This document shows, piece by piece, positions 8,773 through 15,900 of a DNA stretch of 19,939 nucleotides. Source of the DNA: Rhodospirillaceae bacterium (lineage in GTDB: Bacteria > Pseudomonadota > Alphaproteobacteria > UBA11136). The notes beneath the pieces are model-generated. The model worked only from the letters and a program-made list of their open reading frames with translations, had not been told where the DNA came from and ran no database searches. Position numbers and translations under genes: made by a program. Every line of letters starts with the position of its first letter. Position 1 is the stretch's first letter. Location of the stretch: positions 1 through 19,939 of the forward strand of contig JABJES010000201.1 of NCBI GenBank assembly GCA_018663165.1, given 5' to 3'.

Positions 8773-9001
8773 AGCGTTCTGCCTCCCCTTTATCATGCCG
8801 GGAGCACTTTGTTTGCGCCAACAAGAATGACAGCTTCTCTCCTATGACGACAAGCCTTTAAAGACTAAGTTTCTGCGCCATATTTCAAAAGAATGGCAGA
8901 ATATGGTATGCTTCATGCAAGGATAGCAGGGCAGATGAATTCAATCGCGCAGACCAGCCAAAAAGCCGGGGAATGACCGGAAGCGACTCGGAAAGCAAGA
9001 G
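8773..9001. promoter_or_regulatory. Divergent intergenic region between the oxygenase and the Gln-rich protein gene
   Basis: These 229 bases separate two outward-facing genes, so promoters for both the minus-strand peptide locus and the plus-strand gene pair must lie here or inside neighbours. I found no convincing -35/-10 pair on either strand. The plus-strand side holds two minimal open frames, 8935-8976 (13 codons) and 8973-9005 (10 codons); each stop overlaps the next ATG, the second overlapping the start of the downstream gene. No frame on either strand is long enough, or looks right, for a leader-bearing precursor peptide. Confidence 0.4.
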
Positions 9002-9955
9002 ATGAAAAGATATAGACACGGGATTTTTATTATTTTCCTCTACGCGGCAGCCTTAACCTCGTCGGCTGATAGGGCTGTTGCCTACGCGCTCTCAACCGAA
9101 TTCCCGGCGGCAACCCCGAGCGCCTCCTGCCTTCAAATGGGCCAGATGCCCATTCAAATCGCCCAGGCAGCAAACGCAAAGGACGAGACTCTGCTTAATT
9201 TTGATTTAAATTACATCCGCCAGCAACGCCGGATCGAACGCGAGCAACGTGAATATCGGCTTCGACAGTCGCGCCTGTTGCAACAACAAAATGCCCGAAT
9301 CAACAAACAGCTCAGCCTGCAAAGGACGCTGCAACAAAATCAGCGGCAAATTTCCCGTGATCACCGCGTCGATCAAGAGGCTCGCGCCTCTACCCTGCGC
9401 CAGGATTCCCAACAGCGACAAAAAGACCTCCAGATAGATCAGCGCAATCTTCTCGACGCCAAGTTGCAACAACAGAAAGAAACCCTTCAAACTCAGAAAC
9501 GCCAGAACAGGCAACAACTGATTAACCTGGAGCAGCAGCAAGCCGACCTTGTGCGTCAAATCGACCTCCGACAGACAGCCCTTGAGCAGCAGCAAAAATC
9601 TCTCTCTCAGAGCAATAAAAGGCAACAAACCGAACAAATCCGGCAACAAAAACGAATTTCAGAGGACCATAAAAATACTCAGTACCAGCAGGGAATTGAA
9701 CGTCTGGCCTCGCTCAGAGAGCAGCAGAATAAGCTGAAACAACAACTTATAGCCGAACAGCAACGCCTGACCTCCGCATCGCGAAGCGTCAGCCAGCAGC
9801 AATCATTAAATCAACAGAACTCGCTTGAACCTCAGGCTCTTCTTGTGCGGCAACAGGCTATCCAGTTAAGGGAAATAAAACTTGCACAAGAACGGCTGCA
9901 ACGTTCGCAACTCAACCTCCAGCGGTCAATTCAGGGGGAGCAAAACCGTTACTGA
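9002..9955 (+). CDS. Exported Gln/Arg-rich coiled-coil protein of unknown function
   Basis: The 317-residue product starts with a typical signal peptide: MKRYRH charged region, hydrophobic stretch 8-19, probable cleavage after AVA (residue 27). Residues 28-65 are ordinary sequence with the only cysteine (C43). From about 70 to the end it is almost entirely Gln, Arg, Leu, Lys, Glu and Asp with heptad-like leucine spacing and runs such as QQQ, predicting a long continuous alpha-helical coiled coil. There is no membrane anchor and no lipobox, so it should be periplasmic or secreted. I recognise no family. The start ATG has only a weak purine-rich stretch before it and overlaps the stop of a 10-codon frame. 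It sits 52 bases before the gene for an outer-membrane barrel, probably co-transcribed. A periplasm-spanning or cell-wall-binding role is possible but speculative. Base-level repetitiveness reflects the CAG/CAA-rich coding. Confidence 0.75.
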   Translation: MKRYRHGIFIIFLYAAALTSSADRAVAYALSTEFPAATPSASCLQMGQMPIQIAQAANAKDETLLNFDLNYIRQQRRIEREQREYRLRQSRLLQQQNARINKQLSLQRTLQQNQRQISRDHRVDQEARASTLRQDSQQRQKDLQIDQRNLLDAKLQQQKETLQTQKRQNRQQLINLEQQQADLVRQIDLRQTALEQQQKSLSQSNKRQQTEQIRQQKRISEDHKNTQYQQGIERLASLREQQNKLKQQLIAEQQRLTSASRSVSQQQSLNQQNSLEPQALLVRQQAIQLREIKLAQERLQRSQLNLQRSIQGEQNRY

Positions 9956-10007
9956 GGACTTTTACGGTTCCCGCCAAAGCAGTGGGAGCATCAACAGCGA
10001 TGTAATC

Positions 10008-10832
10008 ATGAAACCGGCCAATTCATATTTTTGTTTTTTTCTGCCTGTATGGCTGATGGTGGCAACATCGACTATGGCTTGGGCTAAGGAGCCCCCCACC
10101 CAGACGTCACTAATTAATTATTCCGATACCAGCATCACGCTTCTTCATGGCGCGGGCTTTGAAATTGACCCCCACCTTCAGACAACGGTAACAATCGAGC
10201 ATTTCAGTGATTGGGCCTTTGGCGATCTTTTTGCCTTTATCGATTACTACAAGTTTCACAACGCCGATACGGATTGGTATGGGGAATTTTCCCCCCGTCT
10301 CAGTCTGGGCAAAATCAGTGGATATGATCTGAGCTTCGCTCTCTTTCACAGTAATTACCTGGTCGTTGAAGATATGCTGATTGCAGGCACGTACGAACGG
10401 GGTGAAAAGCCCGATTTGAGCGAAGCATTCCTTCTCGGCCTTGGCTTTGACCTGAAATTTACGATGCTTGAGTTAATCGGCTATGAGGGGTTTCGATACG
10501 CCAACATAAATCTCTATGCCCGAAAAGACCCAGGATACGGGTTTGAGGACATCCAGGTAACGTTTGCCGCCGCCTATCCCTTTACCATTGGCGAAGCAAA
10601 ATTTCTGGCCGACGGTTTTATCGATTATGTCGCTGGACTCGGGCAAAAGGCGGAGAACCTGCATTTCGTTCCCCAGATGAAACTCGACATCGGGAATTTC
10701 TGGAACCGACCGGACCAGATGTACCTGGGCTTTGAATACGACTATTGGTCAAACAAATTCGGAGTGGCCGACAGCCCCACTCTGGACAGCGACCAGCACG
10801 CCATCAGCGCCATTCTCCAGCTTCATTTCTAA
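10008..10832 (+). CDS. Tsx/OmpK-like outer-membrane beta-barrel protein
   Basis: From ATG 10008 the product is 274 residues with a signal peptide (hydrophobic 8-22, cleavage after AWA at residue 26). The mature part alternates short amphipathic strands rich in aromatic residues (TVTIEHFSDWAFGDLFAF, YGEFSPRLSLG, MYLGFEYDYWS) and ends in Phe (LQLHF), the usual outer-membrane barrel sorting signal. The W-x-FGD-x-F-x-F-x-D segment, the overall length and the strand pattern resemble nucleoside-specific channel Tsx/OmpK family proteins, which pass nucleosides or serve as phage/colicin receptors. The frame is open upstream to 9882, but that overlaps the coiled-coil gene and would destroy the signal peptide. 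It follows that gene by 52 bases on the same strand, suggesting a two-gene transcript. Barrel identity is confident; a nucleoside substrate is inferred from the family and no nucleoside-use gene lies nearby. Confidence 0.78.
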   Translation: MKPANSYFCFFLPVWLMVATSTMAWAKEPPTQTSLINYSDTSITLLHGAGFEIDPHLQTTVTIEHFSDWAFGDLFAFIDYYKFHNADTDWYGEFSPRLSLGKISGYDLSFALFHSNYLVVEDMLIAGTYERGEKPDLSEAFLLGLGFDLKFTMLELIGYEGFRYANINLYARKDPGYGFEDIQVTFAAAYPFTIGEAKFLADGFIDYVAGLGQKAENLHFVPQMKLDIGNFWNRPDQMYLGFEYDYWSNKFGVADSPTLDSDQHAISAILQLHF

Positions 10833-10847
10833 AAGCAGGATACCGCC

Positions 10848-11213
10848 CTAGGCAGGAAGCATTTCAGCCGCTGTCATTTCCTTGGCCTTTGTCAGGCATT
10901 GGTCGCGGCGCGGACACTCATGGGCGCTTTGGCAGGTGTAAAGCTGTTCCATAAGGGCATTTGCCGTCTTAATCTTTCCTTCGGCCCTTATCTTGCCGAT
11001 GGAAGACATAAGGAATTTACAGGGCTCGTAAATTTCGTCGCCCATATCGTGCTTAAGCAACTTGAGAGCACTTTCCGCACCATGTGCAACATAAGAAAAT
11101 ATTTTCTCAAAACCGCCATCTTCTTCGATTTTAAAACGCCCAGCTTCCAACCGGGCACTTCCCGCGTCATTAATCAACCTTGAAACCAAGGAATCTCTTT
11201 GCTCTTTTTCCAT
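10848..11213 (-). CDS. Small cytoplasmic protein with four cysteines, unknown function
   Basis: A 121-residue, mostly helical, charged protein without signal peptide or membrane segment. It has four cysteines: C65 (EPCKFL) and a C-terminal group C94-x5-C100-x5-C106 (YTCQSAHECPRRDQC). Four cysteines of this kind could hold a metal ion or iron-sulfur cluster, but I recognise no family. The start is well supported by AGGAG nine bases before ATG 11213. It is transcribed alone, converging on the barrel gene with only 15 bases between the two stops and no obvious terminator hairpin, so the transcripts probably overlap. Its 5' side faces a 284-base intergenic region leading to the PilZ gene, giving a divergent arrangement. 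A redox- or metal-responsive small protein is possible but not shown. Confidence 0.72.
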   Translation of the reverse strand: MEKEQRDSLVSRLINDAGSARLEAGRFKIEEDGGFEKIFSYVAHGAESALKLLKHDMGDEIYEPCKFLMSSIGKIRAEGKIKTANALMEQLYTCQSAHECPRRDQCLTKAKEMTAAEMLPA

Positions 11214-11497
11214 ACTTCAATTCTCCTCTAACTATGGCTTGCCGGGTCTTTCTACGAAGGTCGCAATCCCTGCTCACCCCCATAAACACCTTATGCTTAG
11301 TAATTGCATGAACACAGATCAATTGATTTTATTTTAGATAAATGCCTAATAGCCTTGGAAGGTGAATGACTGTTAGAACCAACCAAATATACGGCTTGCG
11401 CTTGGATATCCTGAATGAAAAAATGGCGCTGTCTTAAGTGTGAGCGCCGTCTTTAATCCAGGATCGTTAATACGCTAACTTTAGGAGTTTTGCCGCC
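11214..11497. promoter_or_regulatory. Divergent intergenic region upstream of the PilZ gene
   Basis: This 284-base AT-rich stretch lies between the divergently transcribed small cysteine protein and the PilZ gene. It contains a perfect 10-base palindrome ATCAATTGAT at 11318-11327, a possible operator or chance, and a stem-loop at 11425-11448 (GGCGCT paired with AGCGCC, 12-base loop) about 50 bases before the PilZ start. A TTGCAT...TTTTAT pair with 17-base spacing near 11304-11332 is only a weak sigma-70-like match. I see no coding frame worth calling. Confidence 0.35.
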
Positions 11498-11860
11498 ATG
11501 GCTAAAAGCAACGAAACCGAACAAAAGGGCCAGCATCAAGACGATGGACGCCGCCACAGCCGCTTTGATCTCTTCGGAACCGCTACGGCAACGATTGAAG
11601 GTAAAAAACACAAATGTGCAATCCTCAATCTTTCTATCAGCGGTGCCGCCATCGTCTTTGACATTGATTTTGGAAGCAGCCCAAAACCGGGCACGCGAGT
11701 TGATCTGGATATCGAAGGGATCGGCGCTTTCAACGGCTATGTCGCCCGGGATCTTGATGAAGGCATCGCCGTGCATCTCAATGTTTCCGAGAAAAAAAGG
11801 GACGTTCTGGCCGCCGTCATCATGAGAGCCCTTAACAACATTGAACCTGAGGACGAATAA
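11498..11860 (+). CDS. Stand-alone PilZ domain protein (putative c-di-GMP receptor)
   Basis: A 120-residue single-domain protein. PilZ domains bind cyclic di-GMP through an RxxxR motif and a D/N-x-S-x-x-G motif; here these are R18-R19-H-S-R22 and N44-L-S46-I-S-G49. The rest of the barrel (VDLDIEGIGAFNGYVARD) fits, and the C-terminal helix is acidic (IEPEDE). With both motifs intact, ligand binding is likely, and the protein would relay c-di-GMP levels to motility, surface or export machinery through an unknown partner. The start is supported by TAGGAG ten bases before ATG 11498. It is monocistronic as far as can be seen: 118 bases separate it from the next gene and no partner gene adjoins. 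The chemoreceptor genes about 1 kb away are on the opposite strand. Confidence 0.88.
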   Translation: MAKSNETEQKGQHQDDGRRHSRFDLFGTATATIEGKKHKCAILNLSISGAAIVFDIDFGSSPKPGTRVDLDIEGIGAFNGYVARDLDEGIAVHLNVSEKKRDVLAAVIMRALNNIEPEDE

Positions 11861-11978
11861 GCTCACCAAGCCAAACACCCCTACATTCTGTGCCGTTGAA
11901 CAGAAACTGATTGTCCCTTAGTCTCTCGCCAGGCCTGAAAAGCTGCCACGCAAACACATAACTGGATTTGGGATAATC

Positions 11979-12482
11979 ATGGATAACGATGCGAAGAAAA
12001 CAGCCCTGCGAATGATCCCTTACGGGATTTACGTCCTTACCGCCCGCGACGACGAAGGGACTATTGCCGCCGGCACCGTCAATTGGGTCACTCAGACATC
12101 ATTCGATCCGCCCCTTATCGCCATTGGCGTAAAATCAGATTCCCAACTTTATGGGACACTGAAAAAAGCCGGCACATTTGCCCTGAATATGCTGGGCAAG
12201 GGCCAGCAGGGTGCCGCCTTCACCTTCTTCAAGCCCGCCGAACCCGGTGAAGGAACGATCAGCGGAGAGCCCTATTCCGATGGTGAAACCGGTGCGCCAA
12301 TCCTTAGCAATGCCCCGGCTAGTGTTGAATGCAAAGTTGCCGAGATTGTTGAGAGAGGCGACCATCATATTGTCATCGGCGAAGTTATTGCCGCCCATGT
12401 GGTAACGCAGCCCGAAGGCCGGCCCGACGAAGCGGTGCTGGAAATGAAGGATCTTGGCGAGAAAACCTTTTACGGCGGCTAA
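11979..12482 (+). CDS. Flavin reductase-like (FMN-binding split barrel) protein
   Basis: A 167-residue cytoplasmic protein of the flavin reductase-like family. Typical features are the N-terminal PYGIYVLTARDDEGTIAAGTVNWVTQTSFDPPLIAIGVK segment (here in separate blocks: PYGIYVLTA, then NWVTQTSFDPPL), in which T/S and the DPPL turn hold FMN, and the later FALNMLG and HHIVIGEV strands. The length is that of the stand-alone family. Members reduce flavin with NAD(P)H, or simply bind FMN and act in redox reactions, and some supply reduced flavin to a monooxygenase; no such partner lies next to it here. Its ribosome binding site is weak (GGGA before ATG 11979). It ends 37 bases before a strong two-way terminator shared with the convergent chemoreceptor gene, so it is the last gene of its transcript. 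Exact reaction unknown. Confidence 0.83.
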   Translation: MDNDAKKTALRMIPYGIYVLTARDDEGTIAAGTVNWVTQTSFDPPLIAIGVKSDSQLYGTLKKAGTFALNMLGKGQQGAAFTFFKPAEPGEGTISGEPYSDGETGAPILSNAPASVECKVAEIVERGDHHIVIGEVIAAHVVTQPEGRPDEAVLEMKDLGEKTFYGG

Positions 12483-12519
12483 ACCGCCTTTATTTGGGCA
12501 ATAAAGAATTTAAGCCACA

Positions 12520-12549
12520 AAAAACCGGGGGTCGTGACCCTCGGTTTTT
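12520..12549. terminator. Bidirectional intrinsic terminator between convergent genes
   Basis: An almost perfect inverted repeat: AAAAACCGGGGG pairs with CCCTCGGTTTTT with one G-T wobble, and a further TC/GA pair can close onto a very short loop. The stem is GC-rich in the middle, and an A-run on one side with a T-run on the other allows termination in both directions. It sits between the flavin reductase-like stop (12482) and the chemoreceptor stop (12574), exactly where a shared terminator is expected. Confidence 0.9.
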
Positions 12550-12573
12550 CTTGTTCCGGCTTGCCCGATGCGC

Positions 12574-13863
12574 CTAATGAAGAACTTTCAGAAATTTATC
12601 CATCCCGGAATTGAGGGATTCGGCGGGCTCGTGAAGGTCTTCCGCCGACCAGATGACGGAAATAATCGACGCGACGGATTGAGAAGACCCCTGAACGACC
12701 TGAATAACGTTCTCCACCACCTTGTCTATATCGTCTGAAAGTTCGCGCACCTGGCCCGCTATTTCACCGGTTGCCGTGCCCTGCTCCTCGATCGCCGCGG
12801 CAATTGAGGAACTGATCTCATTCACCTTATCGTTTGCCTCACGGATATTTTCCATCGACTCCACTGCCTGCTGAGTAGCAGCATGAATGCCCTTGACCTG
12901 ACCGGTGATTTCCTCGGTCGCCTTGGCCGTCTGCCCGGCGAGATTCTTGACCTCATTAGCGACAACGGCAAACCCCTTTCCCGCATCACCAGCGCGCGCC
13001 GCCTCAATGGTGGCGTTAAGTGCCAAAAGATTTGTTTGTTCGGCAATATCGGTAATCATACTAACCACACTGCCGATACTCTCGGCGGCCTGAACCAGCC
13101 CCTCGATTTGTTTTGTCGCCTCAACCGTCCGCTCCACAGCATCGACAACCGTGCTTGATGACAGGGCAACTTGTGAGCTGATTTCCCGAATAGAAGCATC
13201 AAGTTCCTCCGTCGCGGCGGATACGGCCTGGACATATTCCCGGGACCGCTGAGCAGATTCCGAAACCTCAATTGAGCGGCTTGAACCGCCCTCAACTTTA
13301 TTACAGGATTCGTTGGCCGCTGTGAGGATTTCCTTCGATTTCTCGTTCACCTGACCCACTGATACCCCGACACTGGTCGCCAGGGTTTGCGCCTGTTTAC
13401 TTACCTCGGCCTGACTATCCACAGCCGCGTTGATGATCCGCGAACCGTGTAGAAAAGCCCCTGGCATGCCTTGTTCCTGGATTTTCCGAAAAAACTTTTT
13501 CTCGCTGACATATTTCATTGTCGCAGCGGACTCGCGAACAAACGCATCCGCGCGATCAACCATGCGGTTGATACCGTTCTGCAAGTGCCCCAAAGCCCCC
13601 GTGTCCTCAATATGGAGAATGCGGGCCTCGAAATCTCCCTGATCGATTGCCAGACAGCACTCGGTTGCCTCCTCAAGGACTGTGCGGATCTCCCCCAAGG
13701 CTTTGATGGATAGAAAAACCAGGGCCAGCCCACCAAGGGCCACAACCATGGAAACAATTGTGAAACCGCCGATGGCGGCCTCAGAAAGAATGACGAGGAC
13801 AAAACATCCCGCCAACCCTTTTATCAACCATTCGATCCTAGAGAGAGTGCACGAAGCGTTCAT
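12574..13863 (-). CDS. Methyl-accepting chemotaxis protein lacking a periplasmic sensor domain
   Basis: A 429-residue chemoreceptor. Two closely spaced hydrophobic segments (about 14-33 and 35-52) form a membrane hairpin without a periplasmic ligand domain. A HAMP-like region follows (about 55-110), then the long helical signalling domain with the conserved hairpin tip DIAEQTNLLALNATIEAARAG (around E275), where CheA and CheW dock, and methylation-type helices on either side. No C-terminal pentapeptide for CheR/CheB tethering is visible. This is the membrane and signalling half of an Aer-like receptor; the PAS sensor is encoded just upstream and overlaps by 26 bases, so the two probably act together in energy or redox taxis. 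An AAGGGG about nine bases before ATG 13863 supports independent initiation. In single-chain relatives the two halves are fused; here a CT-repeat junction separates them. Confidence 0.9.
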   Translation of the reverse strand: MNASCTLSRIEWLIKGLAGCFVLVILSEAAIGGFTIVSMVVALGGLALVFLSIKALGEIRTVLEEATECCLAIDQGDFEARILHIEDTGALGHLQNGINRMVDRADAFVRESAATMKYVSEKKFFRKIQEQGMPGAFLHGSRIINAAVDSQAEVSKQAQTLATSVGVSVGQVNEKSKEILTAANESCNKVEGGSSRSIEVSESAQRSREYVQAVSAATEELDASIREISSQVALSSSTVVDAVERTVEATKQIEGLVQAAESIGSVVSMITDIAEQTNLLALNATIEAARAGDAGKGFAVVANEVKNLAGQTAKATEEITGQVKGIHAATQQAVESMENIREANDKVNEISSSIAAAIEEQGTATGEIAGQVRELSDDIDKVVENVIQVVQGSSQSVASIISVIWSAEDLHEPAESLNSGMDKFLKVLH

Positions 13864-14395
13864 AATCGATCCCCTTCTCTTCCAAAATTCCTGTCAGCAT
13901 CCTTGTCGAGGCAGCAGTCCCTTCTTTCTTGTCACCATTTTTCCGCTCTTCAGCTCGCAAGGCTTGATAAAGCGGCGCGATCACATCGGTGATGACCTGA
14001 CGGTTGGGAACCCGCCGGTTTGAATGATAGCCAATAACGGCTCCATTGCTGTCAAAACTTGGCGTTACGTGGGCGTTGACCCAGTAATAATCACCATTCT
14101 TGGCCTGATTTACCACATAGGCAAAAATTTCATTGCCACCCTGAATGGTGTCCCACAATAACTTAAATACGCATCGCGGCATTTCCGGATGCCTGATCGA
14201 ATTATGGGGCTGACCGAGAAGCTCATGCTCGCTATAGCCGGCAATTTCAAAAAAGGTTTCGTTCCCGTAGGTAATATGACCCTTAAGATCGGTCTTGCTG
14301 ACAATGATCCCATCTTCCGGGAACGTAAGTTCATTACCTGTTAAAAAGTCTTCCAATGCACTCTCCCCCAAAAAGTGATTCGATCCCAACACCAT
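13838..14395 (-). CDS. Aer-like PAS domain sensor protein
   Basis: A 185-residue protein made of one PAS domain of the aerotaxis (Aer) type plus a short linker. Diagnostic Aer-family features are SKTDLKGHITYGNETF, the NSIRHPEMP block with R68 and H69, W81 in LLWDTI, and the NGDYYWVNAHVTP strands. In E. coli Aer the matching residues line the FAD pocket, so FAD and redox/oxygen sensing are likely by homology. It stops at TAG 13838 inside the chemoreceptor start region. The start is uncertain: ATG 14395 has no ribosome binding site, while TTG 14356 has GGGGGAG six bases before it and would remove 13 residues ahead of the PAS fold without damage. It has no membrane segment and would have to contact the adjacent chemoreceptor non-covalently. 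Confidence 0.85.
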   Translation of the reverse strand: MVLGSNHFLGESALEDFLTGNELTFPEDGIIVSKTDLKGHITYGNETFFEIAGYSEHELLGQPHNSIRHPEMPRCVFKLLWDTIQGGNEIFAYVVNQAKNGDYYWVNAHVTPSFDSNGAVIGYHSNRRVPNRQVITDVIAPLYQALRAEERKNGDKKEGTAASTRMLTGILEEKGIDYERFVHSL

Positions 14396-14409
14396 AACTT
14401 AATATCACA

Positions 14410-14422
14410 ATAAATTATTTAT
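14410..14422 (-). promoter_or_regulatory. AT-rich inverted repeat, possible -10 region of the PAS/chemoreceptor genes
   Basis: ATAAATTATTTAT is a perfect inverted repeat (6+6 around one base) in the 40-base gap between the Nramp-like stop and the PAS start. On the minus strand it reads TATAAA at 14422-14417, a fair -10 element, but no good -35 lies at the right distance. If it is a promoter, the transcript would begin about 15 bases before ATG 14395, favouring the TTG start at 14356. Confidence 0.25.
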
Positions 14423-14435
14423 AGGAATTACAGTC

Positions 14436-15860
14436 TCACCCCCTAAACGTCACATAAAGATAGGCAACGGCCAGACTGGCATAGGCGAGGAAGGAAACGC
14501 CGAGCAGCCAGGCCATGAGGCGACCGGGACGGGCCCATTGGGGCAGTTCAGGACTGAGAAGGCGGTGATTGAGGAAATAGAGGGCAACCGGAAAGATTAC
14601 CGTCCCGACAAAGCCGATTACCGCACTTGTCAGGATCAGTGGCCCCGGTGCATCAAGCAGCATGGTCAGGGACGTAATGACGGTCAGCATTCCAAGAAAG
14701 ATAAAATAGAGACGGCGCGCTGGCCAGCGGCGGGTCTTGGGAAAGAGGATCTGGATAATATCGGTCTGCATGCGGCTCACCGCATCTACTGTCGCCAGCC
14801 AGGTATCGGAGAGAAAGGCGGCGGCAATGACAAGAAAAACGACGCGCCCAGCCTCACCCCAGCTGATCTCGAAAAACTGACTTTGGACGACGGCTATTTC
14901 ATAGCCTTCCGGCAGCAGGCCCTTGGGAAAGAGCAGGGCATAGGCGAGAAGACAGGACATCAGGGTGGTAAACATATTGCCTAAAATACCGGTTAGGGCA
15001 TCGGTACGGAGATATTTCATCCAAGTGGACCAAAGCGTTTTATTCTCAAGATTATCCTCTGGCAGATTGCCGTCCGTTGTCACCTTTTCCGGCTTTCCCG
15101 CAATCGGCCCGGTAATCCGCCCCACATGGGTGGCCATGCCACTGCCCTTGTCCCGCAGCCAGTAGGAATAAAAAAGAATCCAAAAACCGCCGAGCCCGGC
15201 AAACGTAATTGCCGTCAACAGCTTGGTTGCGTCATTGTCATCCCAAGGCTGCGGCATCGGCCCGACGGGGCCAAGCAAACCTTTAAGAAAATCCGGCAGG
15301 ACACCGATGACCTCATCATTGGAACAGGCCCAGACCAGCCCGATTACGGTGACCAGCGCCACCAGCTTCATAAACACCTCAACCAGCACATAGACGACCT
15401 TGCTGAGCAAGATAGCGATGAGGAAGACGGCGATCGAAAGATAGCCCCAGAAAAGACTCTGATCACGCGGGCTCCAGCCTTCCGGCATATCTGTCAGCGC
15501 CGCCATGGCGGTGCCGCCGGCCGAAGCGAAGGCACCAAACCAGAGGAAGGAAACCGACATCAATATCCAGAGGAAAATGCCCAGGCCCCGGTTCAGACGC
15601 ACGAATCCATGAAAAATGCTTTCACCGGTCAAAAGCGTATAACGGCCGATCTCAACGGTTAGCGGGTATTGCAGGAGACAGGCGGGAATAAGGAGGAAGA
15701 GAAAAGTCAGCCCATATTTGGCAATGATATAAGGCCACCAGATGAGCTCCCCACTCCCCTGAGCAAGCGCCATCCAGACCACGCCTGGGCCGAGCGCCAG
15801 CCACCAGCCGGGGAATTTAGGTAAGGACTTTTTTGCCAGCCCACCTATCGCTGAATTCAT
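14436..15860 (-). CDS. Nramp-like membrane transporter lacking the canonical metal-binding motifs
   Basis: A 474-residue integral membrane protein with about 11-12 hydrophobic helices. The first helix (LGPGVVWMALAQGSGELIWWP, about 23-43) and the overall pattern match the Nramp/LeuT-fold metal transporter family. In classical Nramp proteins this helix carries DPGN and helix 6 carries MPH, which hold Mn(II) or Fe(II). Here the DPGN place reads GSGE (35-38), and helix 6 reads AGLGGFWILFYS (about 221-232) without MPH. It is therefore a divergent clade whose substrate may not be Mn or Fe. I chose ATG 15860 because a run of seven G preceded by AA lies about eight bases upstream; the frame is open to 15941 but that would overlap greB. 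It follows greB by 40 bases on the same strand. Family call moderate, substrate unknown. Confidence 0.72.
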   Translation of the reverse strand: MNSAIGGLAKKSLPKFPGWWLALGPGVVWMALAQGSGELIWWPYIIAKYGLTFLFLLIPACLLQYPLTVEIGRYTLLTGESIFHGFVRLNRGLGIFLWILMSVSFLWFGAFASAGGTAMAALTDMPEGWSPRDQSLFWGYLSIAVFLIAILLSKVVYVLVEVFMKLVALVTVIGLVWACSNDEVIGVLPDFLKGLLGPVGPMPQPWDDNDATKLLTAITFAGLGGFWILFYSYWLRDKGSGMATHVGRITGPIAGKPEKVTTDGNLPEDNLENKTLWSTWMKYLRTDALTGILGNMFTTLMSCLLAYALLFPKGLLPEGYEIAVVQSQFFEISWGEAGRVVFLVIAAAFLSDTWLATVDAVSRMQTDIIQILFPKTRRWPARRLYFIFLGMLTVITSLTMLLDAPGPLILTSAVIGFVGTVIFPVALYFLNHRLLSPELPQWARPGRLMAWLLGVSFLAYASLAVAYLYVTFRG

Positions 15861-15900
15861 CGTAAATCCCCCCCTTCTTAGAACCCCTGAGAATAATGAA

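Noticed and set aside
8773..9001. Search for an NHLP/Nif11-type precursor peptide upstream of the oxygenase
   Set aside because: The longest frames here are 13 and 10 codons, far below a leader of about 70 residues, and none shows a double-glycine-type site with a core.
11318..11327. ATCAATTGAT as an FNR-type site
   Set aside because: The half-sites are in the reverse order and lack the four-base spacer of TTGAT-N4-ATCAA; recorded only as a palindrome.
11425..11448. GGCGCT/AGCGCC hairpin as a terminator
   Set aside because: The stem is only six pairs with a 12-base loop and the following CGTCTTT is not a proper T-run; no gene ends just before it on the plus strand.
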